DNA from: Azolla caroliniana
Lineage: Eukaryota > Polypodiophyta
Reading direction: 5' to 3'
NCBI GenBank assembly: GCA_043228905.1
Contig: JBHGNT010000017.1
Location: 18,228,001-18,292,000, forward strand
DNA length: 64,000 nucleotides
The notes beneath the pieces are model-generated. The model saw nothing but the letters and a program-made list of their open reading frames with translations, made no database searches and was not told the origin of the DNA. The translations under genes and the position numbers were made by a program. Shown here piece after piece: positions 44,401-57,348 of this stretch. Positions within the stretch are counted from its first letter, which is position 1; each line of letters starts with the position of its first letter.

Positions 44401-47129
44401 GTTGCTTTTCCACGCAAAGAAGGGATGGTGAGATATTAATTACTTGTTGCTTGATAACAACAACTAAAAAAATGGTTTGTGATATCCGGTTTGTCATTTA
44501 TCAACAATAGGAGGCCTAACACTACAACAAACAAAACATTGATTATAATTGTGAAAGTTTTAAGAAGCTGCTTGGGTGCTCATAGACAACAACAACCTCA
44601 ATCTATAAAAGTTTTCTTATCAATGGTTTGAGCGGGATGAAGTTCGGGAAGTTTACAATGGCACCGATCAATTAAACAAGCTAGATGGCAAGATACTTAT
44701 AAGTGTTGATCACAAGGAAGCATTTGAAGATATTCAATAACAGATAGAAATGCAAACCCTCTTCAAAATTACTTTAATTCTACAATAAAATTTTATACTT
44801 CGTTTGTCTTCTTTCTTCTCAAATAAATCTATTAAGCTTTTCATTTTCCTCCAATCACCTATATCTTGGTCTAGAAGATCAACAGTTCCACCCAAGTAGC
44901 ACGATCCTAGAGTGAAGAAAACTTTGTGACAATGTACTTAGCTTTTCAGTGAGAATTGAACAAATATGGTAAAGGTTGTGCAGACCGCTTCAATTTGCAA
45001 ATGCTATAAGGTCAATTGATAAGATTGTTGACAAGCATACAAACTATAATACTTTATGTCCTGTCTTTGAATGGATTTTAACCACAAGTTTGGTTTGTGT
45101 AATTTATTAGTATCACATCCATGACATAGTCAATTTCAATACATTTTACAATGGTTCAGGACAAATAAATATTAACAAAGTGAATATAACACCATTATAC
45201 ATATTCAAATATAAAAGGTTGCACCTTAAACTTGTCGGTGAAGAAAAAATGAAGCTAAATATAATCTTAATGCAAAACAATAGATGTTAAAGCATGATTT
45301 GAAAGCATTGAAGTCTAAACAAATGGTATTTTGACTTTGAGATCACCAAATTAAAGTTCAAGCTTACATTTTTCTTAGAGAGAGAGAGAGAGATACCAAA
45401 CATAGTGTAATTGTGAAATCGAGGATAATGATGCAACGTCAATGCTACAATTAAATCAAGATTGGTTCAACTTTGAATTGATAATAGTAAATTGTATGTT
45501 TGATATAAATAAACACTACATATAGTGCTAGGGGGCTATGTGTACCATTCTACGTCAATGGAATAATGAGTGGGTTATCTGAAGTACCCACTCCATACAT
45601 GTGTCCCAAGGACTGTGTGGCAAAGCTTGATATCTCGATTCTCAATGACAATTACTCAAGGGTTGAAAACACCAAAATGACCCATGATGATCGCTAAGTT
45701 TGAAGGAAAATGCCTTTTTTAGGTGGAAAAAAAAGGATGAATCATTCAACCAAATCATCATATAGAATGTACGACTTTTATGCAAACACATATGACATAT
45801 TCATGAGGAACTAAAAAGTGCTCGAACTTTTCAAAACAAAAGAATGATGGAATTTGACGAGAAAGTGACACAATTGCTCTCTTTTTTATGGGGGGGAGTC
45901 TTCGTTTGAAAGTTTGAAACTATGAACAAACTCAAATTTCTTTATCAATTCCCACCTTTTCTAGAGGTATCATGCTCATCGAAGTGGTGATAAATACGAA
46001 TAATCCATTATTTTGCGATAATCGGTCGGTGTAAGTAGTTCATCATGACTTCTCATTGATTATAGATTCTAGATATGCTTTGTTGTCAATGAACACGCAC
46101 CATTATTATTCGCGTAGATAAGTATTGCTCTTACTCTATGTAGGACATCACATTCATTCATTTCAAGCATACGTGTTTGTTACTGGTCAAAAGATTTATG
46201 TTGCATTGAAGGGAATAATATTATCTGCTTGATTGTCAAAGGAAAGGCCGAACTTTGAGGAAATAAAAAGGTCTATAGGACTCTAGAAGTGAGAGAGGAA
46301 GAATTAGACATTTTGAGAGACAAGCACATGAAAAATGGATAGATATGTTAAAAATGATAGGACACTTCATTTTGTGTGAGGTTGATGTAGAGATGGCATG
46401 TTGTTTCTTCACATCAATAGTTTTAGTATTTGTTGTTGTGAAATAGAGCCAAATGATGCGAGGGCACTTTTGTTCATGCGTGATTGGAGAGAACTCGTCA
46501 ACAAAAGGGCTACTTTGTTTTGAAACAATAGGCGATTGATGTAAGGGTGGCATGTTCTCGTTTCAACACATTAATAGTTTCAGTGTTTCCCACACAAGAT
46601 TGAGCCAAATGATACGAGCCTAGATTCTCTACGCATGCTAGAAGAGAGCTTGTCAATCGTACTCACCCTTTATTTATTTTTTGTAAAATAAAAAGGCAAA
46701 AACGATGTGCTTGATGTAGGAAAGCACTTATTCCCCCCCCCCCGCCGAAAAGAAAAGAAAAAAATGATCGTTGGAGTATCACCTAGCCATACTATTAGGG
46801 GTTAATCAAGGCTCCAATACACTCATAAACTTTATTGGGGGGGAGGCTGGATTGCTACAATATAGACGTGGAAATGGGGTTGGAAATACATACATAGATG
46901 TAGCATTCGTTGGTATGTAATGTGATGGTAACCCCTAATCAAGTCTCATTGATTTGGCACAAGGCCATACCATGCATAATAAGAGAAGGACATCTCTCAT
47001 ATATATATATTTGAGAGTGGTGGTGCGCTTGTCTTTGGAGGCGAGAACAAGTAGCGCAAATACAAAAACAATGCAGGCACGAAACAAAGACAAGTAATGA
47101 AGAGTAAAATGCACGATAATAAAGGAGGG
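44401..47129. other. Intergenic, no gene
   Basis: AT-rich; probably more decayed retroelement sequence. A (C)n stretch lies at 46734-46743 and (GA)n at 45376-45392. No supportable feature otherwise. Confidence 0.45.
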
Positions 47130-47620
47130 GGTGCCTGCCTTTGTATAGGTTACATACAGATCGGAAGAACAACAAGCCAATCGGTTGATAATGATGGGCA
47201 TGAATTGTGTGGTTCGGAGTTGATTAATGATCGTGTTTTGAATGAATAATAGAGATATCTCAGACCCTAAGGATACGGTGCATAACAGGTGTGGAAGCAG
47301 GAAGTAGAAGAATGAATATGAAGGGGTGCTATAGCCATTGTATATGTATGTTACATACAGATCGGAAGAACACCGGGTCTCTTGGTTGATAATGATGGTC
47401 GTGAAGTGTGTGGGTCGGGGGCGATTAATGACTGTGTTTTGAATGAATAATAGAGGCGTCTCGGACCCTAAGGATACAGTGCAAAACAAGTGTGGAAGCA
47501 GAAAAGCAGGAGAATGAAGAGAGTCAAGAAGAAGAATTAATGACCATGTTATGAATGAATAATAGAGGTGTCTCGGACCCAAAGGATACGGTGCAAAACA
47601 AGCGTGGAAGCAAAAAAGCA
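47130..47620. repeat. Tandem repeats of about 200 bp (2.4 copies)
   Basis: Units share GTTACATACAGATCGGAAGAA, GGTTGATAATGATGG, TTTTGAATGAATAATAGAG and ACCCTAAGGATAC.GTGCA. Copies lie at about 47148-47348 and 47349-47520, with a partial third at 47533-47620. The minus-strand open frame 46935-47672 across this region only mirrors the repeats. Confidence 0.75.
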
Positions 47621-47990
47621 GGAGAATGAAGAAGAAGAAGAAGAAGAAGAAGAAGAAGAAGAAGAGAATCAAGAAGAAGAAGAGTCAAAAGAGTATTAAG
47701 AAGAGAAGAGTGAAGTCAAGAAGAAGAGAGTCAAAAGAGTCTTAAGAAGAGAAGAGTGAAGTCAAGAAGAAGAGAGTCAAAAGAGTCTTAAGAAGAGAAG
47801 AGTGAAGTCAAGAAGAAGAGAGAGTGAAGTCAAGAAGAAGAGAGTCAAAAGAGTCTTAAGAAGAGAAGAGTGAAGTCAAGTAGAAGAGAGAGTGAAGTCA
47901 AGAAGAAGAGAGTCAAAAGAGTCTTAAGAAGAGAAGAGTGAAGTCAAGGAGAAGAGAGAGTCAAGTCAAGCAGAAGAGTCTTCTTGTGTG
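47621..47990. repeat. Purine-rich (GAA)n and 46-bp minisatellite
   Basis: A (GAA)n run (47628-47665) is followed by units of AGTCTTAAGAAGAGAAGAGT + GAAGTCAAGAAGAAGAGAGT. CTTAAG landmarks at 47741 and 47787 are 46 bp apart, and those at 47855 and 47922 are spaced 67-68 bp by an extra segment. The strand is almost pure purine. It lies upstream of the HPM1-like gene. Confidence 0.88.
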
Positions 47991-48098
47991 TTTGTGTTGG
48001 GCGATTGGGATATGCTTTGGAGAGATTCTGACTCTGTTTTTAGCGACTTGTGAGGAGGAAGGAAGAGTCTCTTCTCTCTCAGCAGAACTTCTTCAGCA

Positions 48099-48237
48099 GG
48101 AAGAAGAAGAAGAAGAAGAAGAAGAAGAAGAAGAAGGAGACAACAGAGAAAAAGCAGAGAGGCAGGCAGGCATAATAACGTGGGCGCACCACTTTTGGCA
48201 CCACATAAAGCATTCAACACAAGCAGACTCCTTCCCA

Positions 48238-48268
<31 letters not shown>

Positions 48269-48282
48269 CTTCTTCTTCTTCG
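48099..48282. repeat. Inverted (GAA)n / (TTC)n pair
   Basis: (GAA)n at 48100-48136 and (TTC)n at 48241-48281, about 100 bp apart and mutually complementary, can form a long GA/TC hairpin or triplex. They lie in the presumed promoter/leader of the HPM1-like gene. A leader exon appears to end at AACAG|GTAAGC (48748). CT/T-rich sequence continues to 48620. Confidence 0.85.
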
Positions 48283-50087
48283 CCATAGCTCGCTTCTGTA
48301 TTGCGTTTCCCTTGCTCTTATTCTCCATCGCCGCCCACCATCTCTTCTCTTCTTCTTTTTCTTCTTGAAGCTTCTTCTTGGGTTCTTTTTCTTTTCTTTT
48401 TCTATACCCTGTAGTCTGTTTCCTTGCTTCTTTTCTCAATCGCCCACCATCTCTTCTATTTTTTGCCCTTCTTAAAATTGCTTCTTGGTTTTTTCTTTGT
48501 TTCTTTTTCTCATTCTTTTTTTATTTTTTATACCCTGTATTTCTGTTTCTTTGCTTCCAGTCTCCATCGCCCAACCATCTCTTCTCCCCTTGAAATTGCT
48601 TCTTGGGGGTGTTATTATTATTATTATTTTCTATACCCTGATTGCATTTGTATCCCCTTCTCTTTCGGCTGTTTCTAATAGGAGAGAGGGGTAAGACAGA
48701 AAGATCAAAGGGTTCTCTTGCACCCTACGAAAGTAATCAGAAGAACAGGTAAGCGGCCTCCTTTTTCATGCATGATTTGTTTCCATGTTTCTATGGCAGC
48801 ATTAGATTAATTATTCCTGAGGTTCTGATGGTGAAGGCAATGCATTATTATCGTGTGTGTCCTGTGACATGACCTATTGGACCCATAACCTGTCTTTCAT
48901 GTATTACCCAAGGGAACTTTCCTATGCTCAAATATTGTGGCTATGCTTTCATAGGCAAAGAAGGCGCATGTCTCGAATGGTTGAGGATGAGAAGCATTCT
49001 ATTACTATAGTGTTTGCTTCACATCATAATGTGACCTGTTCTTTGACCTAAAACTCCTGCCATGATGTTTGATGTGATGTGAAATGCCCTGACAATGATG
49101 CATCTGCAGGTGAATGAGTGTCAACTGGTCCTGCATGTAATGATTGTGGCGAGTCCAATCTTGGTGGACTCACTGATGGAGACATGCATGGTGTTCAATA
49201 TTCAGGCATTCTAGGTCCCTACCAATCCGGTCGCACTTCCTGCTGCTTCAGGAAACAACATTATTATGTATGTTATTGATTTCAAGCTTTAGGAAGAACT
49301 TTGTGAGTTTGAACTACTTCCATCCCCTCTGGCGCGATGTGTGTATATGTTATACAATTGTTACTGTGCACCTCTGTATCTCTAAGAGGAAATCTCGAAG
49401 TCAATGATATAGGCAGACACTGTGATCTCTCTGAATGAGGTGTGTCCTATAATAAGGGTAAAATTTTGAATTCTGATGGGCTCATATGATATACATCTAC
49501 ATACATTGTGCCCCTCGTCTCTATCTCTGTGCTACAGACAGAATCAACATATGTGCTTTGCACTCATGATGGTGCCTGTCTCAAATATCAGGTAGAGGTG
49601 TCATATATTGAGAGAGAGGCTCTGCGCAAGTATGTGGGTGTGAGAAAGAAAGAAAGAAAGGTATACTAATGTCTACTAGCAGCCAAACTTGGTAAATGAG
49701 TGTTATCCATGGTACTGAAACAAAAGTAAACGCTCCAGATTTCCTGAAGATCCATGTGTGTGTGAGACACACACACGCACACACAGAGACTTGACTTTAT
49801 GTATGTGTGTGTGAAAGAGAAAGAAAGATGTATTAATGTCTAATAGAGGCCAAACCAGCCTATGAAAGAGACAGAGGCATGGCGTCGAGTTTTTATGTGT
49901 ATGCAAAAATTTATATGGGTATTTTGGTATATGTGTTTTCTCTGATATGGGTGTGGATATGAGTGCTCGGTTTTTGCTCCTAGGTCCTTTCTTTTGGCTT
50001 CAATGTTGGTATATATTGTAGTCTAACACTCTGTTGTTTCATTTGAAGCTTTGTGATAGTGTGCCTCTCAATCAAATTAGCACACAA
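48283..50087 (+). other. Presumed 5' leader and first intron(s) of the HPM1-like gene
   Basis: Pyrimidine-rich leader, then a donor at 48749 (GTAAGC) and AT-rich intron-like sequence up to a likely acceptor at TTTGAAG (about 50048). It contains (CA)n/(TG)n runs at 49759-49815 and AAAGAAAGAAAG at 49648-49660. No ORF of note. Confidence 0.45.
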
Positions 50088-52952
50088 ATGAGGACACCCT
50101 CTCTTTTTGCTTGGCTCTCTGGAATAACATCATATCACATAATATATCCATCCTCGGAAGAGAAGAATCGAGCGCTTTTCCAAGAAGCTCTCATGAAAGA
50201 TGCACATTACGCCCAGGCACCTCTTGTTGAAGTCCTTCCCACAACTGTGAGTGTGCAAGTGCCCTTATATCTAAAGATCCATTTTCGAGTTGCTTTTGCC
50301 TGCTCCTGACATTTTCTCTTTGTCTGTTTCACACTAGTTCATGCCTGGTTTTGATGTTGTTTTTGGTGATAATTAAATTTGATTGCCTTTGCACGCTAGT
50401 TATATGATTATTTGCATTTGTACCTGCTTTTGGTGCTGTTTTGGTGTCATCAATTTGATAAATTTAATGTAGAAACATAACCTGTGACAGGTTTCCAGCT
50501 TCGCAGGGAAATTTATAGCAGATAAAATCAATTTAGAAGGCGGTGTCACTTTATTAAAGGTAGCAAATGCATTGTTTGTTAACTTAAGTAGTTCTTGAGT
50601 GGAGCCTAAGATCATTAAGTTTTCAGGGACGAGTAAATGGCAATGTGGAGAACTTTGCTGGAAGTTTTGAAGGTATTGCATCCACTTCACCCTTGTTTCC
50701 ACTCACACATTTATTTTGAGTGCTGCAACCAACCTATTCAATTGTCACATATGTGAGAGGCAGGGTATGGAGGGTTTAGGGAATATGTTTTTCAACAAAA
50801 TATTCTTTGAAAACATTGGGATTTGCAATATGCAACATTCTTTAGAATGGAGTCAAACTCTTATTAACCCCGTCCTTGTTTCTGTGTTGTTGTAATGGTC
50901 CTAAATAATTTGACATGTCTTTCTGTTAATAAGTCTGTCATTTCAGATCATGGAATTTGAGTGCACTACTATTAAATTGGGATTTAATATGTTCTTCAAT
51001 CCATCAAAGACCTTTATAACTCCATTATTGATCAAGGATTTCACTAACCAACATTGTGTCAAGGTCCAACATGCTCTTCAGGCGTTTTAAAGAACTATGA
51101 AATCTATATGTAAGGTTCAACATGTATATAAATATACACATGCTCTTCAACAATTGGAAGGAAAAGATGGACCATATCTATGTTCTCTTCGTTCATTGCT
51201 CCTAGTTGACTTAAATGTCACTTTGCTGACATTCTTTTTATGTGTTTTTACCTCATACTGAGGTTTTGCTCCAGCAATACAAGTTTATTAAACCAACATG
51301 CATGTGCTCTCACACTCAAAACTGTATAGAACTCTCCTTGCTGAGCATCTCATCTTATGGATCTGCAGGAAGTCTAAGGCTGTCTAAATGTGCTATTGAG
51401 CTCGTAAACACGTTGCATTATGAAATTCAGGATGGACAGCTCTCATTCCGCGGCAAGAGAGTATTAGAGGTTTGATTCATTTGTTTATGCATAATACATT
51501 CAGAACTTGATTCAAGAGTTATTTTAAAGTGTTGTTTTAAATGAGTTAAGGTTTTCTATGTTGTTATGAACAGCTTGGATGTGGCCATGGTCTACCTGGA
51601 GTCTTTGCTTGTTTGAAGGTTAGCATCTGCAGTTCCATATTCTCATAGAATTCACTGCTTTGCTATCCATACGTTTATACTAAATGATTCGGCGTATTCA
51701 GGGAGCATCGGTGGTTCACTTCCAGGACCTCAATGCTGAGGTCTTAAGATGCCTGACAATTCCCAATGTGAGAGCTAATCTAGATTTTGCCAAGTCTAAG
51801 CATACCTATTATGGTCACGATGCTGGACAAACAAATATGAAGATCAGCAAACTGGTTGAACCAGAGGTTCGCTATTACGCTGGGAGTTGGGGAGAAATGG
51901 AGAAGATGCTATCAGTCGTGAAATTGGATGGAGAGATTCTAACATGTGCCAATGACGAGCTTGAAGGTGGATATGATACCAAAAGGAAGCTACAATCTGG
52001 AACTCGTGCTTGTGATAGAGGAGACCCATCCGGAAGCCTTGAGGGTGGATATGATATCATCTTGATGTCAGAGGCAGTTTATTCCCTTCTCTCACTACCG
52101 AAGTTGTACGACTTGATTATGAAGGTAAACCGTGTCTACTATTTCTAAGGTCTTATTCTCAGTACAGCAGGATTAAGAGCAGGAAAATGTGTTGGTCCAA
52201 TCAGAACCTTAACATTTTAAAATACCCATTCACATTAAGCTATGGAAGAAACAATATTATCTTCTATTTATACCTCCAACATCACCATTTTATGCCTAGG
52301 AAATCGGGATACCTTCAGCAGAAAAGTCTTTTGGGTGGAGGGGGTGCCTCTTTTTGAGATGTGTTACTTTATGTTTGCTTGACTGCTATATATCTTGGTC
52401 TTAGAAATATTTCATTCATTCTTTCGTGACGGTTTATGTGGAGAAGATAGACTGCAAAAGGTAAAAAAGATTATGTACTACTACTGGTGTGGTTTTTCTT
52501 CCACCTGGAAGTGGTCAATAGCTAAATCTAGGTCAGTGAAAGCAACCTAATCAAGCCCTCGCATTGCAAGCCATATGTGTTTTGGAATTGAAGGTTCCTG
52601 GACTGCCCCTATTAGAAAAGGAATATGAACCTTTTTAATGTGCTGATTCCGAGTTTTGATGTGATAGCAGTGTCTGAGGCCTTATGGAGTTGTATACTTA
52701 GCTGGCAAAAAGCACTCCTATGGATCTGGAGGAGGGACCCGACAATTCAAATGTATTGTTGATGCCGATGGTATGATATATGCACTTTTAGATATATTGT
52801 TTCTTCTTCAGTTCTATTTGCATATGTTTTTTCTTTTCATCAAATCATAACCTATGCATTGTTATACAGGTCTTTTGGGAACGCGTCTTGTTGCGGATTT
52901 TACAGAAAGTACCTTCAACTCCAAGGAAATATGGAAATTCTTTTATCGGTGA
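50088..52952 (+). CDS. HPM1: Histidine protein methyltransferase 1 homolog (METTL18/HPM1-like)
   Basis: SAM-dependent methyltransferase. In yeast and animals the family methylates a histidine of ribosomal protein uL3; a plant role is inferred. Eight exons: 50088-50246, 50491-50559, 50627-50672, 51369-51469, 51574-51618, 51702-52124, 52671-52770, 52870-52952; 1026 nt, 341 aa. Features: N-terminal MRTPSLFAWLSG; VEVLPTTVSSFAGKFIA; SLRLSKCAIELVNTLHYEI; motif I VLELGCGHGLPG (123-134), split by an intron between exons 4 and 5; VVHFQDLNAEVLRC (acidic loop); FYAG-like YYAGSWGEME; GGYDIILMSEAVYSLLSL; CLRPYGVVYLAGKKHSYGSG; and the C-terminal EIWKFFYR. A repeated LEGGYD in exon 6 is coding, not an error of splicing. 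ATG 50088 is the first in frame. Confidence 0.92.
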
Positions 52953-55204
52953 CGTGAATCGTACACAAATGAGAGCTAATTCTATTGATATTCGGTTTCC
53001 ACGTTTTGAGACCATTGAGTCATTTTGTTTATATAGTGAATCCTCACCTGCAGCAATTCAAACATGTAGATAAACACATAAACATTATTATTTATCTGTA
53101 GTGTTACTCCCGACTCTCAAGAGAACATGGGAGCATAGTGCAAAAGATTAGTTTTTGGTTACACATAGGGTAGTGGAAAGTAGAAGTCAAGGTTGTGTCT
53201 TTTCTAGGGCTGTTTTGTACGCGTTAGAAAAGTCTCCACCTTATTCTATGGAGCATTAAACCTCCAAATTGAGTTTATTTATTTATTTTCCACTTAATCT
53301 TTTTGGTGTATCTGTCCACTGATTTGTGTTCTCTAATGCATGCAATCTAATGTGAAGGACATCTGTTTATGTGTTCTCTATTCTATGTAAGCGAATGTGA
53401 AAGAATGCTTTCAACTATTGAAGATGGCTTGTTATCCTTGATTGCTCGATCTTTGCCACAACCACAGAATTTCAATGTTTTAACATACATATCCTTCCTA
53501 CGGCTGGATGATGAACCTCTAGACAGTCGTTGGATCAACTTTTAATGGATGCACAATATTTAAAATAGGATGGCTGCTCAAATTATGTTTGACATGTGCA
53601 CTGTGTTTTCTACTCCTTGAAGGTAGAGACATTTCATGTTTTTGTTCCTTAAAACACCAGCTACTTGTTAGGTGTTGGTACTAAGTATACAACATCATTA
53701 GCTATCTCTTAGTTAGATGCAATAGCTATTGGGTAGCACTAGGTATACACTATTTTGTTGGAACTAATTATGAACACCAATGGCAACTTTTTGCATACTT
53801 TGTACCTCGAAAGGTTATAGCAATCCATAGAAGGATCTGATGATAATGAAGCACGGAATATGCATCGCGTGGCCAATTTCGGAAGCTAATTCTATTATCC
53901 ATTCATATTTATTTGAGGCAGCATCAAGACTATACACTTTCAATTGATAGGGTTTCTTTTATGGCCATTAACTTGCTTCTTGCTTTGGAACACGTGTATG
54001 AATCAATGTACTTATTAATAATAATTCTGTATTTAGTTTGATTCTATTTCTCATATATTTCAATTCAATCATGAATATATTAAGAGAGTGGTTTAAACGG
54101 ATAGGATTCTTGGAACTGTTCAGTTGCTTAGGAATTACAAAGGAAATCAATGTTATTGCATGGGTAAATCCATGTCTTTAAAGGAAGTATTTGGTTTCCG
54201 AGATAGCCATTCCAATATCTTTGAATCTTGCGCTATCGATAATAAAACATCCTCGAAACATTGGATAATCTCCATTTTATAAGCATCCGCCAATTCAATA
54301 TGTATACATTTCATATGCATGACTGACTTTTTTTTCCTAGTGTGTAGCAATCAAGAAAGCGAAAATGTTACAATTAGATTACCTAAGGCGTCCTAGCCAA
54401 AAACAATTTTATAAGATTGAGATATATTAGTTAGTAGTTTCCTACCAATAAATAATGACTAAAATGGTAAAGTTTCATTGCCTTCTAATTCTGTTAACCG
54501 AAGGAAATCCTCGTCATGACTCAATGTTAATTAATTTAAATGAATGGGAATGTTCAGCATAATGTATGTTGATAAGTGTGTTTCTTTGTTGCAAGATTGG
54601 TGCCTCGAGATGAACACTTAACGCAATCCAAGGTCACACCATAAAATGGTTTCTAACTACTTAAAGTTGAATTTATTAGCCTTACATTATATACATGTAC
54701 CTTTAGCAAATGAAGCAGTAACAATTTCTACGCTAATATCGAGAAATTCAATAAATCTATCATAACATCCAAAAATCCAAATAGATTTGTCCCCATGATA
54801 CTCAAATGTTCATTCATCACATTTTGCAATTGTGTAAGAATAGAACCACATCAAACAAATGTTCCATTATGCATTAGTGCTTCACTACAAGTTCAACCAA
54901 TAAACAATACTTTTGGTTGCAATTTTCTCATTTGGAAGCAATTTTTGTGGTGTTAACTTGGTGTTGTGATGTTCATCCCTTCTACATTACAAGTTTATCA
55001 CTTCATTGAATTGTAATTTGTGTCATTCATATGTAAGGACTAAAAGTATGGAGATCAACCTATTAATTCGCTTCGACTAAGCTAAATCAAAGATATAAGG
55101 CTCTAGAGATTAGACTCTCTATGCAATCAATACCCTAAATGAGGCTCATAACTAACACGAAACACCTAAAAGAGGTAGATTTGTATCCATGGCAAAACCT
55201 ATTT
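52953..55204. other. HPM1-like 3' flank and AT-rich intergenic DNA
   Basis: The 3' UTR is probably within 52953-53300. Beyond it, AT-rich sequence shows no recognisable gene, transposon domain or strong repeat. Confidence 0.5.
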
Positions 55205-57348
55205 GGAGATGATGATAGCCACGAGTAGCACTAGTGGGTGCGCACATGTTGACCCTATATAGAAATTTAATGTAGGTGTACATTATGGCATAAATGTCTT
55301 AACCTTGGCCAATACGATGTTTGTTATTGGACTACATGCTTATTTGTAGCCTAATTTAACCCTTTAATATTGTGGTTGTGGTTAAGTATACGAGATAATG
55401 GCTAAAAGTATGCCCATCAACTCATATCCCATCATGTGGTGTGATCAGTTATGAACCATGATAATTGAAGGTCAATCGACATATTAGTGCGGATATGACT
55501 ACTTTGTAGATCAACATCAAATTCCAAGGTACTCTCCTATTACATTGGACATACGATTCTAGGAAGATATGATGCCAAACACAATTGATAATGGGTATTC
55601 GATTGCTAGCAAGCCGCAAAATCTTATATTTTACCTCAACTTCTCATTAATTCAAGTCTCTACCTATTTCTTAATTAGTTGCTAATTGTGATTAGTTAAG
55701 CAACATGAAGCTCAAATCCTTGCACTTAACTACCCAATGATTATTGGTAAAAAAAGGAAAGCCGACAATATGTACTATGGTTCTATGTGAAATGTGCATT
55801 TGTGATAGAACCATGATCAAAAGAATTGTTTTTTTTTTTGGGGGGGGGAGAGGGGCATTTGCATCGAGATACCTAAACAACACTCTAAACAAAAGGGATG
55901 ATAAAGGCCAAATGATAGAGTCCAATCATCAAAATAAAATATTGATGAAGCCTTAGGGTCTAGAGAACAACATGTAGTGACTCGTGAGTGAAGTTTAAAG
56001 AAAGCATGCATATGACTAGGGACAAAGCGATAGTGTTGTGTGGTCTCCTTCAACAAAACCTTGTTAAATTTTTGAGCTTGGTGATCGAAAATATTTAAAC
56101 ATATTACATGTTGAAGCACAAGAAGGAAGTTTTGCCTCTAAACATCATACAATTGAGACTTTAGACATTCACATTGATTAGTGCGCGTGTATTCATGAGT
56201 TTTCTTTATGAAAATGCTTAAAATTGGGTGTATAAACTGCATGATGTAGTGGTAAAGCTTATGCTTCACAACTTGAACGATGGATTTAACAACGTCTTCA
56301 TAATAGCATTAGATTTATTAAAGGAAATTTCCCCAATACTTAGGGAGACAAAGAGCCGAAAGAGGAGAGAGTATCATGCCATGAATTTGTCAACAATAAC
56401 CTATAAACAAGGGGTTGAGACAAGGGCTTCTCGAGGCCCAATACTTGGCAAGACGAAGGGCCCAAAGGCAGAATACACAACCATGAATTTGTCGACAATG
56501 ACAAGCTATAAATAGGGGCCTTGAGACAAGGGTGCCTCAAGGACCATGTTGCATCGTCCATACTCCCCGCTAGAGGGTCTCTAATAAGGAGAACTCGTCA
56601 ACATAAGGCATTGAATCTACACAATGAAGATGAAAGAGCATGTTGTCCGAGTAGCAAGGAGAAGAAACGGGAGTGGGGAGGGAGGCAGTTTAGAGAAAAG
56701 GGCTCCTTTGAGGGCCCACCGTACATTGTCCAAACACTCAGATATCTAATAAGATGATATTGTAAACAAGATACATTGAAGTCATGCAACTAAGACGAAA
56801 GTTGGTTTCATGTGAGCTTTCTAATAAGAAGATATTGTCAATAAGAGGCATTCAAGTCATGTAAAAGAAGACAAGAAGTTAGTCTCATGTGTGCAATAAA
56901 GAGAACTTTCCCAGTTTGGACATTAATGAACTAAACTCTAGAAGCAAGTTTATATTCTTTGAGTAGCAAAGAGAATTATCCTCTCTTGGACAGTAGTGTG
57001 CTAGACCAGATTATTGGGGTGGGGTGGGGGGACATCGTCTATTTGTGCGCACCAAAGATAAGTTTATCAGCACGCCAATGTGCCAAACTCTAGACAAAAC
57101 ATTGTCTTGTGCACACAATAAAGACAAGTTTTGTGGATAATCCTAGGTTCGGCAAGGGGCAGAGGCAATGAAAGAGCACACGCTAGAGAGCCTAGATACG
57201 AGGTAGAGCCGAGAAAACAATAACACACTTGAGCCGCCAATGACGAGAGTCGAGATCAAATGGCATCGGAGCGAAACTACCCCAATGGTACCTGGCAATC
57301 CAATGGCACCCCTGACCGACACATGTATTAGCCGCCGTGAGAGGTGGG
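55205..57348. repeat. Tandem duplication, copy 1
   Basis: Homologous to 57349-59490 with a constant offset of 2142 bp. It begins at GGAGATGATGATAGCC and ends GTGAGAGGTGGG. No protein family was recognised in its short open frames (for example 55817-56119 minus, 56228-56515 plus). It contains a T11G9 homopolymer junction (about 55829-55848) and repeated ACAAGGG..CCTCAAGG / CAATAAAGA.AA segments. Confidence 0.95.

Noticed and set aside
47150-47370. AGATCGGAAGAA words resembling a sequencing adapter
   Set aside because: They occur inside two diverged genomic repeat copies, differ from the adapter after about 11 bases, and the flanks continue as genome sequence.
46935-47672. 245-codon minus-strand open frame starting with poly-Phe
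   Set aside because: It is the antisense of (GAA)n and of the tandem repeats at 47130-47620; low complexity with repeated segments and no domain.
51950-52060. Repeated GAGGGTGGATATGATA / GAAGGTGGATATGATACC in HPM1-like exon 6, suspected splice or assembly duplication
   Set aside because: The frame stays open through both and the total gene phase closes; GGYD occurs once in the conserved motif and once in the variable loop.
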